Positions 50,041 to 62,611 of a stretch of DNA of 64,000 bases are shown in pieces (positions within the stretch are counted from its first letter, which is position 1; each line of letters begins with the position of its first letter). The notes below the pieces were generated by a model. That model was not told the DNA's origin. It was given only the letters and a program-made list of their open reading frames with translations, and searched no databases. Made by a program: the position numbers and the translations under genes. Source of the stretch: Tanypteryx hageni (lineage: Eukaryota > Arthropoda > Insecta > Odonata > Petaluridae); contig CM054116.1 in the NCBI GenBank assembly GCA_028673005.1, positions 147,185,173 to 147,249,172 on the forward strand. The letters are read 5' to 3'.

Positions 50041-52400
50041 ATCGACTTCTCCTCTAGCTGCTGCTATTCCATCGCCGCTTCCTCTAACTGCAGCTATCCC
50101 ATCGACGCCTACTCTAGCTGCTGCTATCCCATCGCCGATTCCTCTAGCTTCTGCTATCCCATCGACTTCTCCTCTAGCTGCTGCTATCCCATCGACTTCT
50201 CCTCTAGCTTCTGCTCACCCATCGACTTCTCCTCTAGCTGCTGCTATCCCATCGACTTCTCCTCTTGCTGCTGCTATCCCATCGACTTCTCCTCTAGCTG
50301 CTGCTATCCCATCGACTTCTCCTCTAGCTGCTGCTATCCCATCGCCGCCTCCTCTAACTGCAGCTATCCCATCGACGCCTACTCTAGCTGCTGCTATCCC
50401 ATCGCCGATTCCTCTAGCTTCTGCTCTCCCATCGACTTCTCCTCTAGCTGCTGCTATCCCATCGACTTCTCCTCTAGCTGCTGCTATCCCATCGACTTCT
50501 CCTCTAGCTGCTGCTTTCCATCGCCGTCTCCTCTAGCTGCTGCTATCCCATCGCCGCCTCCTCTAACTGCAGCTATCCCATCGTCTCCTACTCTAGCTGC
50601 TGCTATCCCATCGCCGATTCCTCTAGCTTCTGCTCTCCCATCGACTTCTCCTCTAGCTGCTGCTATCCCATCGACTTCTCCTCTAGCTGCTGCTATCCCA
50701 TCGACTTCTCCTCTAGCTGCTGCTATCCCATCGACTTCTCCTCTAGCTGCTGCTATCCCATCGACTTCTCCTCTAGCTGCTGCTATCCCATCGACTTCTC
50801 CTCTAGCTGCTGCTATCCCATCGCCGTCTCCTCTAGCTGCTGCTATCCCATCGCCGCCTCCTCTAACTGCAGCTATCCCATCGACTCCTACTCTAGCTGC
50901 TGCTATCCCATCGCCGATTCCTCTAGCTTCTGCACTCCCATCGACTTCTCCTCTAGCTGCTGCTATCCCATCGACTTCTCCTCTAGCTGCTGCTATCCCA
51001 TCGACTTCTCCTCTAGCTACTGCTATCCCATCGACTTCTCCTCTAGCTGCTGCTATCCCATCGACTTCTCCTCTAGCTTCTGCTCTCCCATCGACTTCTC
51101 CTCTAGCTGCTGCTATCCCATCGACTTCTCCTCTAGCTGCTGCTATCCCATCGACTTCTCCTCTAGCTGCTGCTATCCCATCGACTTCTCCTCTAGCTTC
51201 TGCTCTACCATCGACTTCTCCTCTAGCTGCTGCTATCCCATCGACTTCTCCTCTAGCTTCTGCTCTCCCATCGACTTCTCCTCTAGCTACTGCTATCCCA
51301 TCGACTTCTCCTCTAGCTGCTGCTATCCCATCGACTTCTCCTCTAGCTTCTGCTCTCCCATCGACTTCTCCTCTAGCTGCTGCTATCCCATCGACTTCTC
51401 CTCTAGCTACTGCTATCCCATCGACTTCTCCTCTAGCTGCTGCTATCCCATCGACTTCTCCTCTAGCTTCTGCTCTCCCATCGACTTCTCCTCTAGCTGC
51501 TGCTATCCCATCGACTTCTCCTCTAGCTGCTGCTATCCCATCGACTTCTCCTCTAGCTGCTGCTATTCCATCGCCGCCTCCTCTAACTGCAGCTATCCCA
51601 TCGACGCCTACTCTAGCTGCTGCTATCCCATCGCCGATTCCTCTAGCTTCTGCTATCCCATCGACTCCTCCTCTAGCTGCTGCTATCCCATCGACTTCTC
51701 CTCTAGCTGCTGCTATCCCATCGACTTCTCCTCTAGCTGCTGCTATTCCATCGCCGTCTCCTCTAGCTGCTGCTATTTCATCGCCGCTTCCTCTAACTGC
51801 AGCTATCCCATCGACGCCTACTCTAGCTGCTGCTATCCCATCGCCGATTCCTCTAGCTTCTGCTATCCCATCGACTTCTCCTCTAGCTGCTGCTATCCCA
51901 TCGACTTCTCCTCTAGCTGCTGCTATTCCATCGCCGCTTCCTCTAACTGCAGCTATCCCATCGACGCCTACTCTAGCTGCTGCTATCCCATCGCCGATTC
52001 CTCTAGCTTCTGCTATCCCATCGACTTCTCCTCTAGCTGCTGCTATCCCATCGACTTCTCCTCTAGCTTCTGCTCACCCATCGACTTCTCCTCTAGCTGC
52101 TGCTATCCCATCGACTTCTCCTCTAGCTGCTGCTATCCCATCGACTTCTCCTCTAGCTGCTGCTATCCCATCGACTTCTCCTCTAGCTGCTGCTATCCCA
52201 TCGCTGCCTCCTCTAACTGCAGCTATCCCATCGACGCCTACTCTAGCTGCTGCTATCCCATCGCCGATTCCTCTAGCTTCTGCTCTCCCATCGACTTCTC
52301 CTCTAGCTGCTGCTATCCCATCGACTTCTCCTCTAGCTGCTGCTATCCCATCGACTTCTCCTCTAGCTGCTGCTTTCCATCGCCGTCTCCTCTAGCTGCT
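50041..52400 (+). repeat. Satellite region with a 1,859-bp super-repeat
   Basis: The private change TCTGCTCACCC occurs at 50212 and 52071, 1,859 bp apart (62 monomers minus one base from the 29-bp monomer at about 50515). Neighbouring variants, including TCGTCTCCTACT, repeat in the same order. Confidence 0.65.
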
Positions 52401-55400
52401 GCTATCCCATCGCCGCATCCTCTAACTGCAGCTATCCCATCGTCTCCTACTCTAGCTGCTGCTATCCCATCGCCGATTCCTCTAGCTTCTGCTCTCCCAT
52501 CGACTTCTCCTCTAGCTGCTGCTATCCCATCGACTTCTCCTCTAGCTGCTGCTATCCAATCGACTTCTCCTCTAGCTGCTGCTATCCCATCGACTTCTCC
52601 TCTAGCTGCTGCTATCCCATCGACTTCTCCTCTAGCTGCTGCTATCCCATCGACTTCTCCTCTAGCTACTGCTATCCCATCGCCGCCTCCTCTAACTGCA
52701 GCTATCCCATCGACGCCTACTCTAGCTGCTGCTATCCCATCGCCGATTCCTCTAGCTTCTGCTCTCCCATCGACTTCTCCTCTAGCTGCTGCTATCCCAT
52801 CGACTTCTCCTCTAGCTGCTGCTTTCCATCGCCGTCTCCTCTAGCTGCTGCTATCCCATCGCCGCCTCCTCTAACTGCAGCTATCCCATCGACTCCTACT
52901 CTAGCTGCTGCTATCCCATCGCCGATTCCTCTAGCTTCTGCTCTCCCATCGACTTCTCCTCTAGCTGCTGCTATCCCATCGACTTCTCCTCTAGCTGCTG
53001 CTATCCCATCGACTTCTCCTCTAGCTACTGCTATCCCATCGACTTCTCCTCTAGCTGCTGCTATCCCATCGACTTCTCCTCTAGCTGCTGCTATCCCATC
53101 GACTTCTCCTCTAGCTGCTGCTATCCCATCGACTTCTCCTCTAGCTGCTGCTATTCCATCGCCGCCTCCTCTAACTGCAGCTATCCCATCGACGCCTACT
53201 CTAGCTGCTGCTATCCCATCGACTTCTCCTCTAGCTTCTGCTCTCCCATCGACTTCTCCTCTAGCTGCTGCTATCCCATCGACTTCTCCTCTAGCTGCTG
53301 CTATCCCATCGACTTCTCCTCTAGCTGCTGCTATCCCATCGACTTCTCCTCTAGCTGCTGCTATTCCATCGCCGCCTCCTCTAACTGCAGCTATCCCATC
53401 GACGCCTACTCTAGCTGCTGCTATCCCATCGCCGATTCCTCTAGCTTCTGCTATCCCATCGACTTCTCCTCTAGCTGCTGCTAACCCATCGACTTCTCCT
53501 CTAGCTGCTGCTATCCCATCGACTTCTCCTCTAGCTGCTGCTATTCCATCGCCGTCTCCTCTAGCTGCTGCTATTCCATCGCCGCTTCCTCTAACTGCAG
53601 CTATCCCATCGACGCCTACTCTAGCTGCTGCTATCCCATCGCCGATTCCTCTAGCTTCTGCTATCCCATCGACTTCTCCTCTAGCTGCTGCTATCCCATC
53701 GACTTCTCCTCTAGCTGCTGCTATTCCAACGCCGCTTCCTCTAACTGCAGCTATCCCATCGACGCCTACTCTAGCTGCTGCTATCCCATCGCCGATTCCT
53801 CTAGCTTCTGCTATCCCATCGACTTCTCCTCTAGCTGCTGCTATCCCATCGACTTCTCCTCTAGCTTCTGCTCTCTCATCGACTTCTCCTCTAGCTGCTG
53901 CTATCCCATCTACTTCTCCTCTAGCTGCTGCTATCCCATCGACTTCTCCTCTAGCTGCTGCTATCCCATCGACTTCTCCTCTAGCTGCTGCTATCCCATC
54001 GCCGCCTCCTCTAACTGCAGCTATCCCATCGACGCCTACTCTAGCTGCTGCTATTCCATCGCCGATTCCTCTAGCTTCTGCTCTCCCATCGACTTCTCCT
54101 CTAACTGCTGCTATCCCATCGACTTCTCCTCTAGCTGCTGCTATCCCATCGACTTCTCCTCTAGCTGCTGCTATCCCATCGACTTCTCCTCTAGCTGCTG
54201 CTATCCCATCGACTTCTCCTCTAGCTGCTGCTATCCCATCGACTTCTCCTCTAGCTGCTGCTATCCCATCGACGCCTACTCTAGCTGCTGCTATCCTATC
54301 GACTTCTCCTCTAGCTGCTGCTATCCCATCGACTTCTCCTCTAGCTGCTGCTATCCCATCGCCGCCTCCTCTAACTGCAGCTATCCCATCGACGCCTACT
54401 CTAGCTGCTGCTATCCCATCGCCGATTCCTCTAACTTCTGCTCTCCCATCGACTTCTCCTCTAGCTGCTGCTATCCCATCGACTTCTCCTCTAGCTGCTG
54501 CTATCCCATCGACTTCTCCTCTAGCTGCTGCTATCCCATCGACTTCTCCTCTAGCTGCTGCTATCCCATCGACTTCTCCTCTAGCTGCTGCTATCCCATC
54601 GACTTCTCCTCTAGCTGCTGCTTTCCATCGCCGTCTCCTCTAGCTGCTGCTATCCCATCGACGCCTACTCTAGCTGCTGCTATCCCATCGACGCCTACTC
54701 TAGCTGCTGCTATACTATCGACTTCTCCTCTAGCTGCTGCTATCCCATCGACTTCTCCTCTAGCTGCTGCTATCCCATCGCTGCCTCCTCTAACTGCAGC
54801 TATCCCATCGACTCCTACTCTAGCTGCTGCTATCCCATCGCCGATTCCTCTAACTTCTGCTCTCCCATCGACTTCTCCTCTAGCTGCTGCTATCCCATCG
54901 ACTTCTCCTCTAGCTGCTGCTATCCCATCGACTTCTCCTCTAGCTGCTGCTATCCCATCGACGCCTACTCTAGCTGCTGCTATCCTATCGACTTCTCCTC
55001 TAGCTGCTGCTATCCCATCGACTTCTCCTCTAGCTGCTGCTATCCCATCGACGCCTACTCTAGCTGCTGCTATCCTATCGACTTCTCCTCTAGCTGCTGC
55101 TATCCCATCGACTTCTCCTCTAGCTGCTGCTATCCCATCGCCGCCTCCTCTAACTGCAGCTATCCCATCGACTCCTACTCTAGCTGCTGCTATCCCATCG
55201 CCGATTCCTCTAACTTCTGCTCTCCCATCGACTTCTCCTCTAGCTGCTGCTATCCCATCGACTTCTCCTCTAGCTGCTGCTATCCCATCGACTTCTCCTC
55301 TAGCTGCTGCTATCCCATCGACTTCTCCTCTAGCTGCTGCTATCCCATCGACGCCTACTCTAGCTGCTGCTATCCTATCGACTTCTCCTCTAGCTGCTGC

Positions 55401-58234
55401 TATCCCATCGACTTCTCCTCTAGCTGCTGCTATCCCATCGACTTCTCCTCTAGCTGCTGCTATTCCATCGCCGCCTCCTCTAACTGCAGCTATCCCATCG
55501 ACTTCTCCTCTAGCTGCTGCTATCCCATCGACTTCTCCTCTAGCTTCTGCTCTCCCATCGATTTCTCCTCTAGCTGCTGCTATCCCATCGACTTCTCCTC
55601 TAACTGCAGCTATCCCATCGACGCCTACTCTAGCTGCTGCTATCCCATCGCCGATTCCTCTAGCTTCTGCTATCCCATCGACTTCTCCTCTAGCTGCTGC
55701 TATCCCATCGACTTCTCCTCTAGCTGCTGCTATCCCATCGACGCCTACTCTAGCTGCTGCTATCCTATCGACTTCTCCTCTAGCTGCTGCTATCCCATCG
55801 ACTTCTCCTCTAGCTGCTGCTATCCCATCGACGCCTACTCTAGCTGCTGCTATCCTATCGACTTCTCCTCTAGCTGCTGCTATCCCATCGACTTCTCCTC
55901 TAGCTGCTGCTATCCCATCGCCGCCTCCTCTAACTGCAGCTATCCCATCGACTCCTACTCTAGCTGCTGCTATCCCATCGCCGATTCCTCTAACTTCTGC
56001 TCTCCCATCGACTTCTCCTCTAGCTGCTGCTATCCCATCGACTTCTCCTCTAGCTGCTGCTATCCCATCGACTTCTCCTCTAGCTGCTGCTATCCCATCG
56101 ACTTCTCCTCTAGCTGCTGCTATCCCATCGACGCCTACTCTAGCTGCTGCTATCCTATCGACTTCTCCTCTAGCTGCTGCTATCCCATCGACTTCTCCTC
56201 TAGCTGCTGCTATCCCATCGACTTCTCCTCTAGCTGCTGCTATTCCATCGCCGCCTCCTCTAACTGCAGCTATCCCATCGACTTCTCCTCTAGCTGCTGC
56301 TATCCCATCGACTTCTCCTCTAGCTGCTGCTATCCCATCGCCGCCTCCTCTAACTGCAGCTATCCCATCGACTCCTACTCTAGCTGCTGCTATCCCATCG
56401 CCGATTCCTCTAACTTCTGCTCTCCCATCGACTTCTCCTCTAGCTGCTGCTATCCCATCGACTTCTCCTCTAGCTGCTGCTATCCCATCGACTTCTCCTC
56501 TAGCTGCTGCTATCCCATCGACTTCTCCTCTAGCTGCTGCTATCCCATCGACGCCTACTCTAGCTGCTGCTATCCTATCGACTTCTCCTCTAGCTGCTGC
56601 TATCCCATCGACTTCTCCTCTAGCTGCTGCTATCCCATCGCCGCCTCCTCTAACTGCAGCTATCCCATCGACTTCTCCTCTAGCTGCTGCTATCCCATCG
56701 ACTTCTCCCCTAGCTTCTGCTCTCCCATCGACTTCTCCTCTAGCTGCTGCTATCCCATCGACTTCTCCTCTAGCTGCTGCTATCCCATCGACTTCTCCTC
56801 TAGCTGCTGCTATTCCATCGCCGCCTCCTCTCACTGCAGCTATCCCATCGACTTCTCCTCTAGCTGCTGCTATCCCATCGACTTCTCCTCTAGCTGCTGC
56901 TATTCCATCGCCGCCTCCTCTAACTGCAGCTATCCCATCGACTTCTCCTCTAGCTGCTGCTATCCCATCGACTTCTCCTCTAACTGCAGCTATCCCATCG
57001 ACGCCTACTCTAGCTGCTGCTATCCCATCGCCGATTCCTCTAGCTTCTGCTATCCCATCGACTTCTCCTCTAGCTGCTGCTATCCCATCGACTTCTCCTC
57101 TAGCTGCTGCTATCCCATCGACTTCTCCTCTAGTTGCTGCTATTCCATCGCCGTCTCCTCTAGCTGCTGCTATTCCATCGCCGCTTCCTCTAACTGCAGC
57201 TATCCCATCGACGCCTACTCTAGCTGCTGCTATCCCATCGCCGATTCCTCTAGCTTCTGCTATCCCATCGACTTCTCCTCTAGCTGCTGCTATCCCATCG
57301 ACTTCTCCTCTAGCTGCTGCTATCCCATCGACTTCTCCTCTAGTTGCTGCTATTCCATCGCCGTCTCCTCTAGCTGCTGCTATTCCATCGCCGCTTCCTC
57401 TAACTGCAGCTATCCCATCGACGCCTACTCTAGCTGCTGCTATCCCATCGCCGATTCCTCTAGCTTCTGCTATCCCATCGACTTCTCCTCTAGCTGCTGC
57501 TATCCCATCGACTTCTCCTCTAGCTGCTGCTATCCCATCGACTTCTCCTCTAACTGCAGCTATCCCATCGACGCCTACTCTAGCTGCTGCTATCCCATCG
57601 CCGATTCCTCTAGCTTCTGCTATCCCATCGACTTCTCCTCTAGCTGCTGCTATCCCATCGACTTCTCCTCTAGCTGCTGCTATCCCATCGACTTCTCCTC
57701 TAGCTGCTGCTATTCCATCGCCGTCTCCTCTAGCTGCTGCTATTCCATCGCCGCTTCCTCTAACTGCAGCTATCCCATCGACGCCTACTCTAGCTGCTGC
57801 TATCCCATCGCCGATTCCTCTAGCTTCTGCTATCCCATCGACTTCTCCTCTAGCTGCTGCTATCCCATCGACTTCTCCTCTAGCTGCTGCTATCCCATCG
57901 ACTTCTCCTCTAACTGCAGCTATCCCATCGACGCCTACTCTAGCTGCTGCTATCCCATCGCCGATTCCTCTAGCTTCTGCTATCCCATCGACTTCTCCTC
58001 TAGCTGCTGCTATCCCATCGACTTCTCCTCTAGCTGCTGCTATCCCATCGACTTCTCCTCTAGCTGCTGCTATTCCATCGCCGCTTCCTCTAACTGCAGC
58101 TATCCCATCGACGCCTACTCTAGCTGCTGCTATCCCATCGCCGATTCCTCTAGCTGCTGCTATCCCATCGACTTCTCCTCTAGCTGCTGCTATCCCATCG
58201 ACTTCTCCTCTAGCTGCTGCTATCCCATCGACGC

Positions 58235-58708
58235 ATCTTGCTTTTCATTTGCTGGTCACTTATATCCATTTTTTACTTCGCATTCCTTAACACGTGGTGC
58301 CAATTTGTCTTTTTCTACATCGTCCTCTTCTTCCACATCTTTTTGCGCAGATCTTGCCTGTTTCTTGTATAGTTCCTTAAACTATTCTTCCCTTACCTGT
58401 GTTGCACCTTGTGGTTCTGCGGCTGTCTTCCCGTCTGTGTTCACAATTCCTTTTCTATGGATTCCATTAAGCTTCTTAACTTCTGCGACAAGTGCTCCAG
58501 AGCAGTGTTCTCATACGCTGGGACGCGCCCTATTAGTGGGACGCCAAGTCCCCTATGTGAGACGCGAAATTTCGAATATAATTATTACATACTTTTGCTC
58601 AACAAAATTTCTAAAATATTTAAGATCCTTATAGATTTACTATAGTGATTAATATAATATTAGTCTTTAACTGATAAATAATATTTAACTTAAATTCTCG
58701 TATTTATT
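58235..58708 (-). pseudogene. Decayed acidic, coding-like stretch beside the satellite
   Basis: On the minus strand one frame reads NTDGKTAAEPQGATQVREE, a TAG, then FKELYKKQARSAQKDVEEED and DVEKDKLAPRVKECEVKNGYK before a stop near 58257. Charge pattern suggests a coiled-coil or disordered acidic protein. A CAG/GTAAGG boundary within it could be a splice donor. The plus-strand frame 58305-58634 on the opposite strand is serine-rich and looks like its shadow. I do not recognise the protein. It may be an exon of a real gene or a relic; the satellite begins directly after it. Confidence 0.3.
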
Positions 58709-58716
58709 ATTCTTAG
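58709..58716. repeat. 8-bp target-site duplication of the hAT element (left)
   Basis: ATTCTTAG immediately precedes the left inverted repeat and is repeated exactly at 62604-62611 after the right one. An 8-bp duplication is the hAT signature. Confidence 0.9.
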
Positions 58717-59738
58717 CAGGGGCGCACCCAGGGGGGGCTGAAGGGCTTTAGCCCGCCCCCAAAAAAATCGACATGTTCATGCTAGGGCTTTAGTATTAGC
58801 CAGAATGTCTGTACTATTTGTAAGTAAATCTGCTGGTTTTTCGTAAGATTTCTAACAATATTCTCGAGAAATTCTTCACAATGTCGATCATTAAGGAAAT
58901 GTAGTCATCGGTAATTTTTCAGCCGTTTCATTTTTTTGCATCCATTTTTCTAACTTCATTATAGTCTTTCCCTACACCAACGGAATAGTAACAGGAAGGC
59001 ACCCCGCACTAAAGAAAGTGGTCATTTCAGCCTTCTTTTGTCCTCCATATGAAGGGTAAAGCCAAGTGACCCTGGATCCCTAATAGCTTCCAGATGGAGA
59101 GAACGCATGCGAACGACGCAAAGAGGAAATTCGAGGAAAGGTTTTTCTAGGAACGTTAGAGCACATCTTGAGAAAGGAACGCATTTTTGAGCGTCAGTTT
59201 CACATTGTCTCTCCTCAAAACAACTGCATTAGTGAGTTTGTCTGTTTTGTGTATTCTGAGTGCAAGATAAATCGTTAGAAATCATAAAAGTTGACAATAA
59301 GTTACCTTTATAATAAAATCTCAAGTTACCGGCTATGCTCACCATATCCTGTTGCTTCCGGATAGTTTTAATTTTTGAGGAGTGAAATCTTAATTTCGGA
59401 ACGTTTGTTACCGTAAGTTTCGAGTGTTTCATCTTATTATCCTGAGTTTCCTGAAGTTTCAACGGCGACGAATTTACAGCATTTGGTAAGTAAAGTTAAT
59501 TATTTCACAAAATGGAATGTTTCCTATTTTTATGTTACTAGTGAATAGAAGTATGTTTCGTGTTAAGAATGGGCAAGCCAACCTATTTATGCCTTCTCCA
59601 TATAAATCAACGGTTTAAATGTAATTGTTTTAATTGAATTTGTACTCTTGGAAATCGTATACAGTTTGCCTGCTGTACATAGGAACTCTGTTAAAACTGG
59701 TTTTTAAATAATTGCGTTTAATTTTACCCATAACAGAA

Positions 59739-62137
59739 ATGGCAGAAAAACGAAAAAATGTGCGCAATTTGTTACACTTTTTCGGAAAAAAACCAAAGAC
59801 CGAGACTGGCTCTGAAGAGGTGGAAGACAAGTCTTGCGGTACTAGTAATAATGAACCAAGTGCAAAAAATAGCGAAATACATATCAATGAAACTGTTCTG
59901 TTCTAATTCCTTTAATATTGATCAAAATGATACAGCTCTTTTAAAAAAGAACCCATTGTCTGGCGATGACAAGTTAGATATACTAAGAATCCTTTGGAAA
60001 CCTAAAGCAGACTATCATTTTCCTTCCTGCATTTTAAATATCAAAAAAGAAGTTTTCAACACTTATGGCTGGTAAAATATCAATGGTTATGTTATTATAA
60101 ATCTGAAAATAGTGCCTATTGTAAGTACTGTACATTTTTTGCGCAAGTGGAAGTCGGTAAGTCTAAGGCACAGGCTGTTGGATACTTAGTTTCAAATGGT
60201 TTTTCTGACTGGAAACACGCAATTGAAGCATTTAATGGACACAAAAAAACTGCTTATCATACCAGTTCTGTGTTGACTTTTCAAAGATTGCAGGACCTTC
60301 GTGATCAGAAAGTTACATCTATTGATAAGTAAATAGATAAGGATAAGGCACAAAAAGTTAAACTAAATAGGAAAAGATTAGAACCTATCATAAAAACAGT
60401 AATTATTTGTGGAAAACAAGGAATACCTCTTCGAGCCCATCGAGATTATGGTCAGTTTTGTGTTGAAAATGAGCCTGAAGAAAATGAGGGTAACTTTCGG
60501 GCAATATTGCGTTCCAGAATTGATGCTGGCGACAAAGAATTAACAGAACATCTAGAAAATTGTGGTAAAAATGCAACGTTTCTCAGCTGGAACATTCAAA
60601 ATCAAATTCTGGCAGTGCGCAACGACATAATACTGAGGGAAATTGTTGCGAAGGTAAATGCTGCAAAATTTTTCTCAATTCTTGCAGACGAAACCTGTGA
60701 TATATCGACTACTGAGCAATTTTCATTGTGTGTGCGATACATAGATGAGGATAAAGAAGGGAGTTTGTCAATACGAGAAGATTTTTTACAGTTTGTTCCA
60801 TTATCAGATACTTCTGGTCGTGAACTATCAAATACGTTAATTGAATCGGTTAAAAGTGTAGGAATTGATTTAAAATTCTTACGAGGTCAGGGCTATGATG
60901 GTGCTGCGTTAATGAGTGAGAAATTCAATGGAGTTCAAACACATATAAGGAAATTGTACCCCCTTGCACTACATGTCCACTGCGCATCACATAGTTTAAA
61001 TTCAGCAATTGGAAATGCTGTGAAAATGCAAAAAGTTAAGAATTGCTTGGTTATAGTAGAACGAATTTATAAGTTTTTCAATACTCCTAAAAGAGGTGAA
61101 GTATTAACGAGAAAAATTAATGAACATTGCCCTGAATCAAATAAGAAAAAACTACGACAACTTGCTAATACAAGATGGGTTGAACGGCATGAATCCATAA
61201 TGGTAATGATTGAACTATTTGTCACGATTTATTTTGCTCTTGATGAAATAAGTTCCTGGCAGAACCAAGAAGTTTCATCCGGTGCCCAAATGCTATTAAA
61301 CTCTATTTGTGAGTTTGGGTTTCTTATTTCAGTATATACAGTACAGGCATTTTTTTCCTATACATCAGCGTTGAGCAGATTACTGCAAAAAGTTGATAGT
61401 GACCTTCACTCAGCACTTAATCATGTGCGTGATGTTGTAGAACAAATTGAAGGTATGCGAACTAATCCAGAAAATTAATTTAGGGTTATATTTCAAAAAG
61501 ATTTGAAAAAGCAACGTCGATTGGTATTGAAGTAAAGAGGTTAATAAGCTGCAAACGCCGTCAGAGTGAAGATGTTCCATCTGAAAATACGGAGGAATAT
61601 TACCGAAGGTTTATATTCATTCCCTTCGCAGACCACATGCTAAGCCAGCTGAATGAAAGGTTTTCTAAACATCAGGGCGTACTACTTCAATTTAGCAGTA
61701 TTCTACCTAAAGGAGAACTTCAAAAACAATCTGAAATCGAGAATTTTTTGAGGTTTGTTGAATTCTACAATACCGATATTCTTTCAACAAATGAGTTTGT
61801 CTTAAAGGCAGAATATATAATGCGGTACAAACATTTTGATAAGTTGGTATCTACAATAGCCCCACCGAAGAATGCTATAGATGCGTTGAATCAGTGTGAT
61901 AGAATAATTTATCCAAATATTTTCATATTGCTAAAAATATTTGCCAGTCTTCCTTTTACTACGTGCACCAGTGAAAGATCATTACGAAGGTTGAAGACAC
62001 ATTTGAGGAACGCCATGTCTCAAGACCGTTTAAATGGCTTAGAGCTTTTAAATATACATCGACACATTAAAATTAATCCTCAAGATGTTTTAAACGAATT
62101 ACAGAAATCAAAAAGAAAAATTGACATTTTAATCTAG
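59739..62137 (+). pseudogene. hAT transposase, TTF zinc finger/DUF4371/ZMYM1-like type, broken
   Basis: Start ATG at 59739 (MAEKRKNVRNLLHFFGKK). The frame shifts before 59906 into the frame with DILRILWKPKADYHFP, and shifts again at about 60073 into WLCYYKSENSAYCKYCTFF, a TTF-type zinc finger (CxxC). A single TAA at 60330-60332 interrupts an otherwise continuous frame that runs to 61478. This holds the RNase-H-like core: FFSILADETCDIS (first acidic residue), RGQGYDGAALMS, HCASHSLN and TRWVERHE. A further frameshift near 61478 leads to EEYYRRFIFIPFADH and the C-terminal hAT dimerisation region (CTSERSLRRLKTHLR, LNGLELLNIHRH). All expected domains are present in order, about 790 residues, close to the usual length. 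Only about four lesions: recent inactivation or, for indels, possibly sequencing error. Confidence 0.85.
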
Positions 62138-62151
62138 AATGAAATATGTAC

Positions 62152-62457
62152 TGAATGATGTAATTAATAATTAAAAATAGTTTGTATTTTTTGTCGAATT
62201 TATACCAAGCTTTTCATTATTGTTAACCATGTCAAAATTTTCATTTTTTTCTTTTGGTTTAAATTTGTGGATCCTTAAAACTGAATATATCAATCGCATT
62301 TCTTGAATGATGTAATTAATAATTGAAAATAGCTTGTATTTTTTGTCAAATTTGTACCAAGCTTTTTATTATTGCTAACCATGTCAAAATTTTCATTTTT
62401 TTCTTTAGTCATTAAATTTGTGGGTCCTTAAAACTGCAAATCTCAATCGCATTTCTT
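62152..62457. repeat. 152-bp direct tandem duplication inside the hAT element
   Basis: TGAATGATGTAATTAATAAT begins at 62152 and again at 62304. The two copies stay aligned through ATCGCATTTCTT, with roughly ten to fifteen substitutions and a few small indels. It lies in the 3' non-coding part between the transposase stop and the right inverted repeat, where subterminal transposase-binding sites often lie. Divergence shows it predates this insertion, so it is probably a family feature. Confidence 0.8.
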
Positions 62458-62603
62458 TTCTTTAGTGAATACCAACTCTTCTTTATCTGAAAATCGCTAC
62501 GTTTTACCCCAAATTAAAACGTAAAGTATTAGATATGTTCGGTGGGATATATTTTCTTATGGTTGAGCCCCCACCCCAAGAGAAAATCCTGGGTGCGCCC
62601 CTG

Positions 62604-62611
62604 ATTCTTAG
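62604..62611. repeat. 8-bp target-site duplication of the hAT element (right)
   Basis: ATTCTTAG, identical to 58709-58716. Confidence 0.9.

Larger units (their letters stand above)
7208..58234. repeat. 51-kb satellite with 30-bp monomer and higher-order structure
   Basis: About 1,700 head-to-tail copies of a 30-bp monomer; a typical one is at 7341-7370. Recurrent variants are seen at 7731-7760 (CGCCGCC and AACTGCAG, creating a PstI-like CTGCAG), 7551-7580 (GACGCCTACT), 7581-7610 (CCGATTCC...CTTCTGCTC) and 7701-7730 (TTCCATCGCCGTC). The usual order is PstI variant, GACGCCTACT variant, CCGATT variant, then several typical monomers, so the real unit is a higher-order repeat of variable length. 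The plus strand is pyrimidine-rich (22 of 30 in the typical monomer) and about 53% GC, unlike the AT-rich flanks. Edge monomers are as uniform as central ones, suggesting recent expansion. Translation gives decapeptide repeats ([20 protein letters not shown], or [10 protein letters not shown] on the minus strand), but frames are not kept across the array. Confidence 0.95.
58717..62603 (+). mobile_element. Full-length hAT DNA transposon (3.9 kb)
   Basis: Perfect 16-bp terminal inverted repeats CAGGGGCGCACCCAGG (58717-58732) and its complement (62588-62603) are flanked by an exact 8-bp duplication. Just inside both ends are G/C-rich runs. The interior carries one transposase gene on the plus strand, broken by a few mutations, and a 152-bp direct repeat near the right end. 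The intact ends and target duplication show a single recent insertion. With a broken transposase it could move only if another copy supplied the enzyme. Confidence 0.92.

Noticed and set aside
54591..56834. Minus-strand Gly/Asp/Arg-rich ORF of 747 codons (also 17776-19869)
   Set aside because: Reverse-strand shadow of the same satellite periodicity; no start context, no domain.
7208..58234. CRISPR-like array (short repeats with variable units)
   Set aside because: There are no unique spacers; all units are variants of one monomer, and the surroundings are eukaryotic.
59229..59462. Minus-strand 77-codon ORF inside the hAT 5' region
   Set aside because: Lies in the element's untranslated region, antisense to the transposase, and has no recognisable motif. 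The 59630-59887 minus frame is likewise a shadow of the transposase start.
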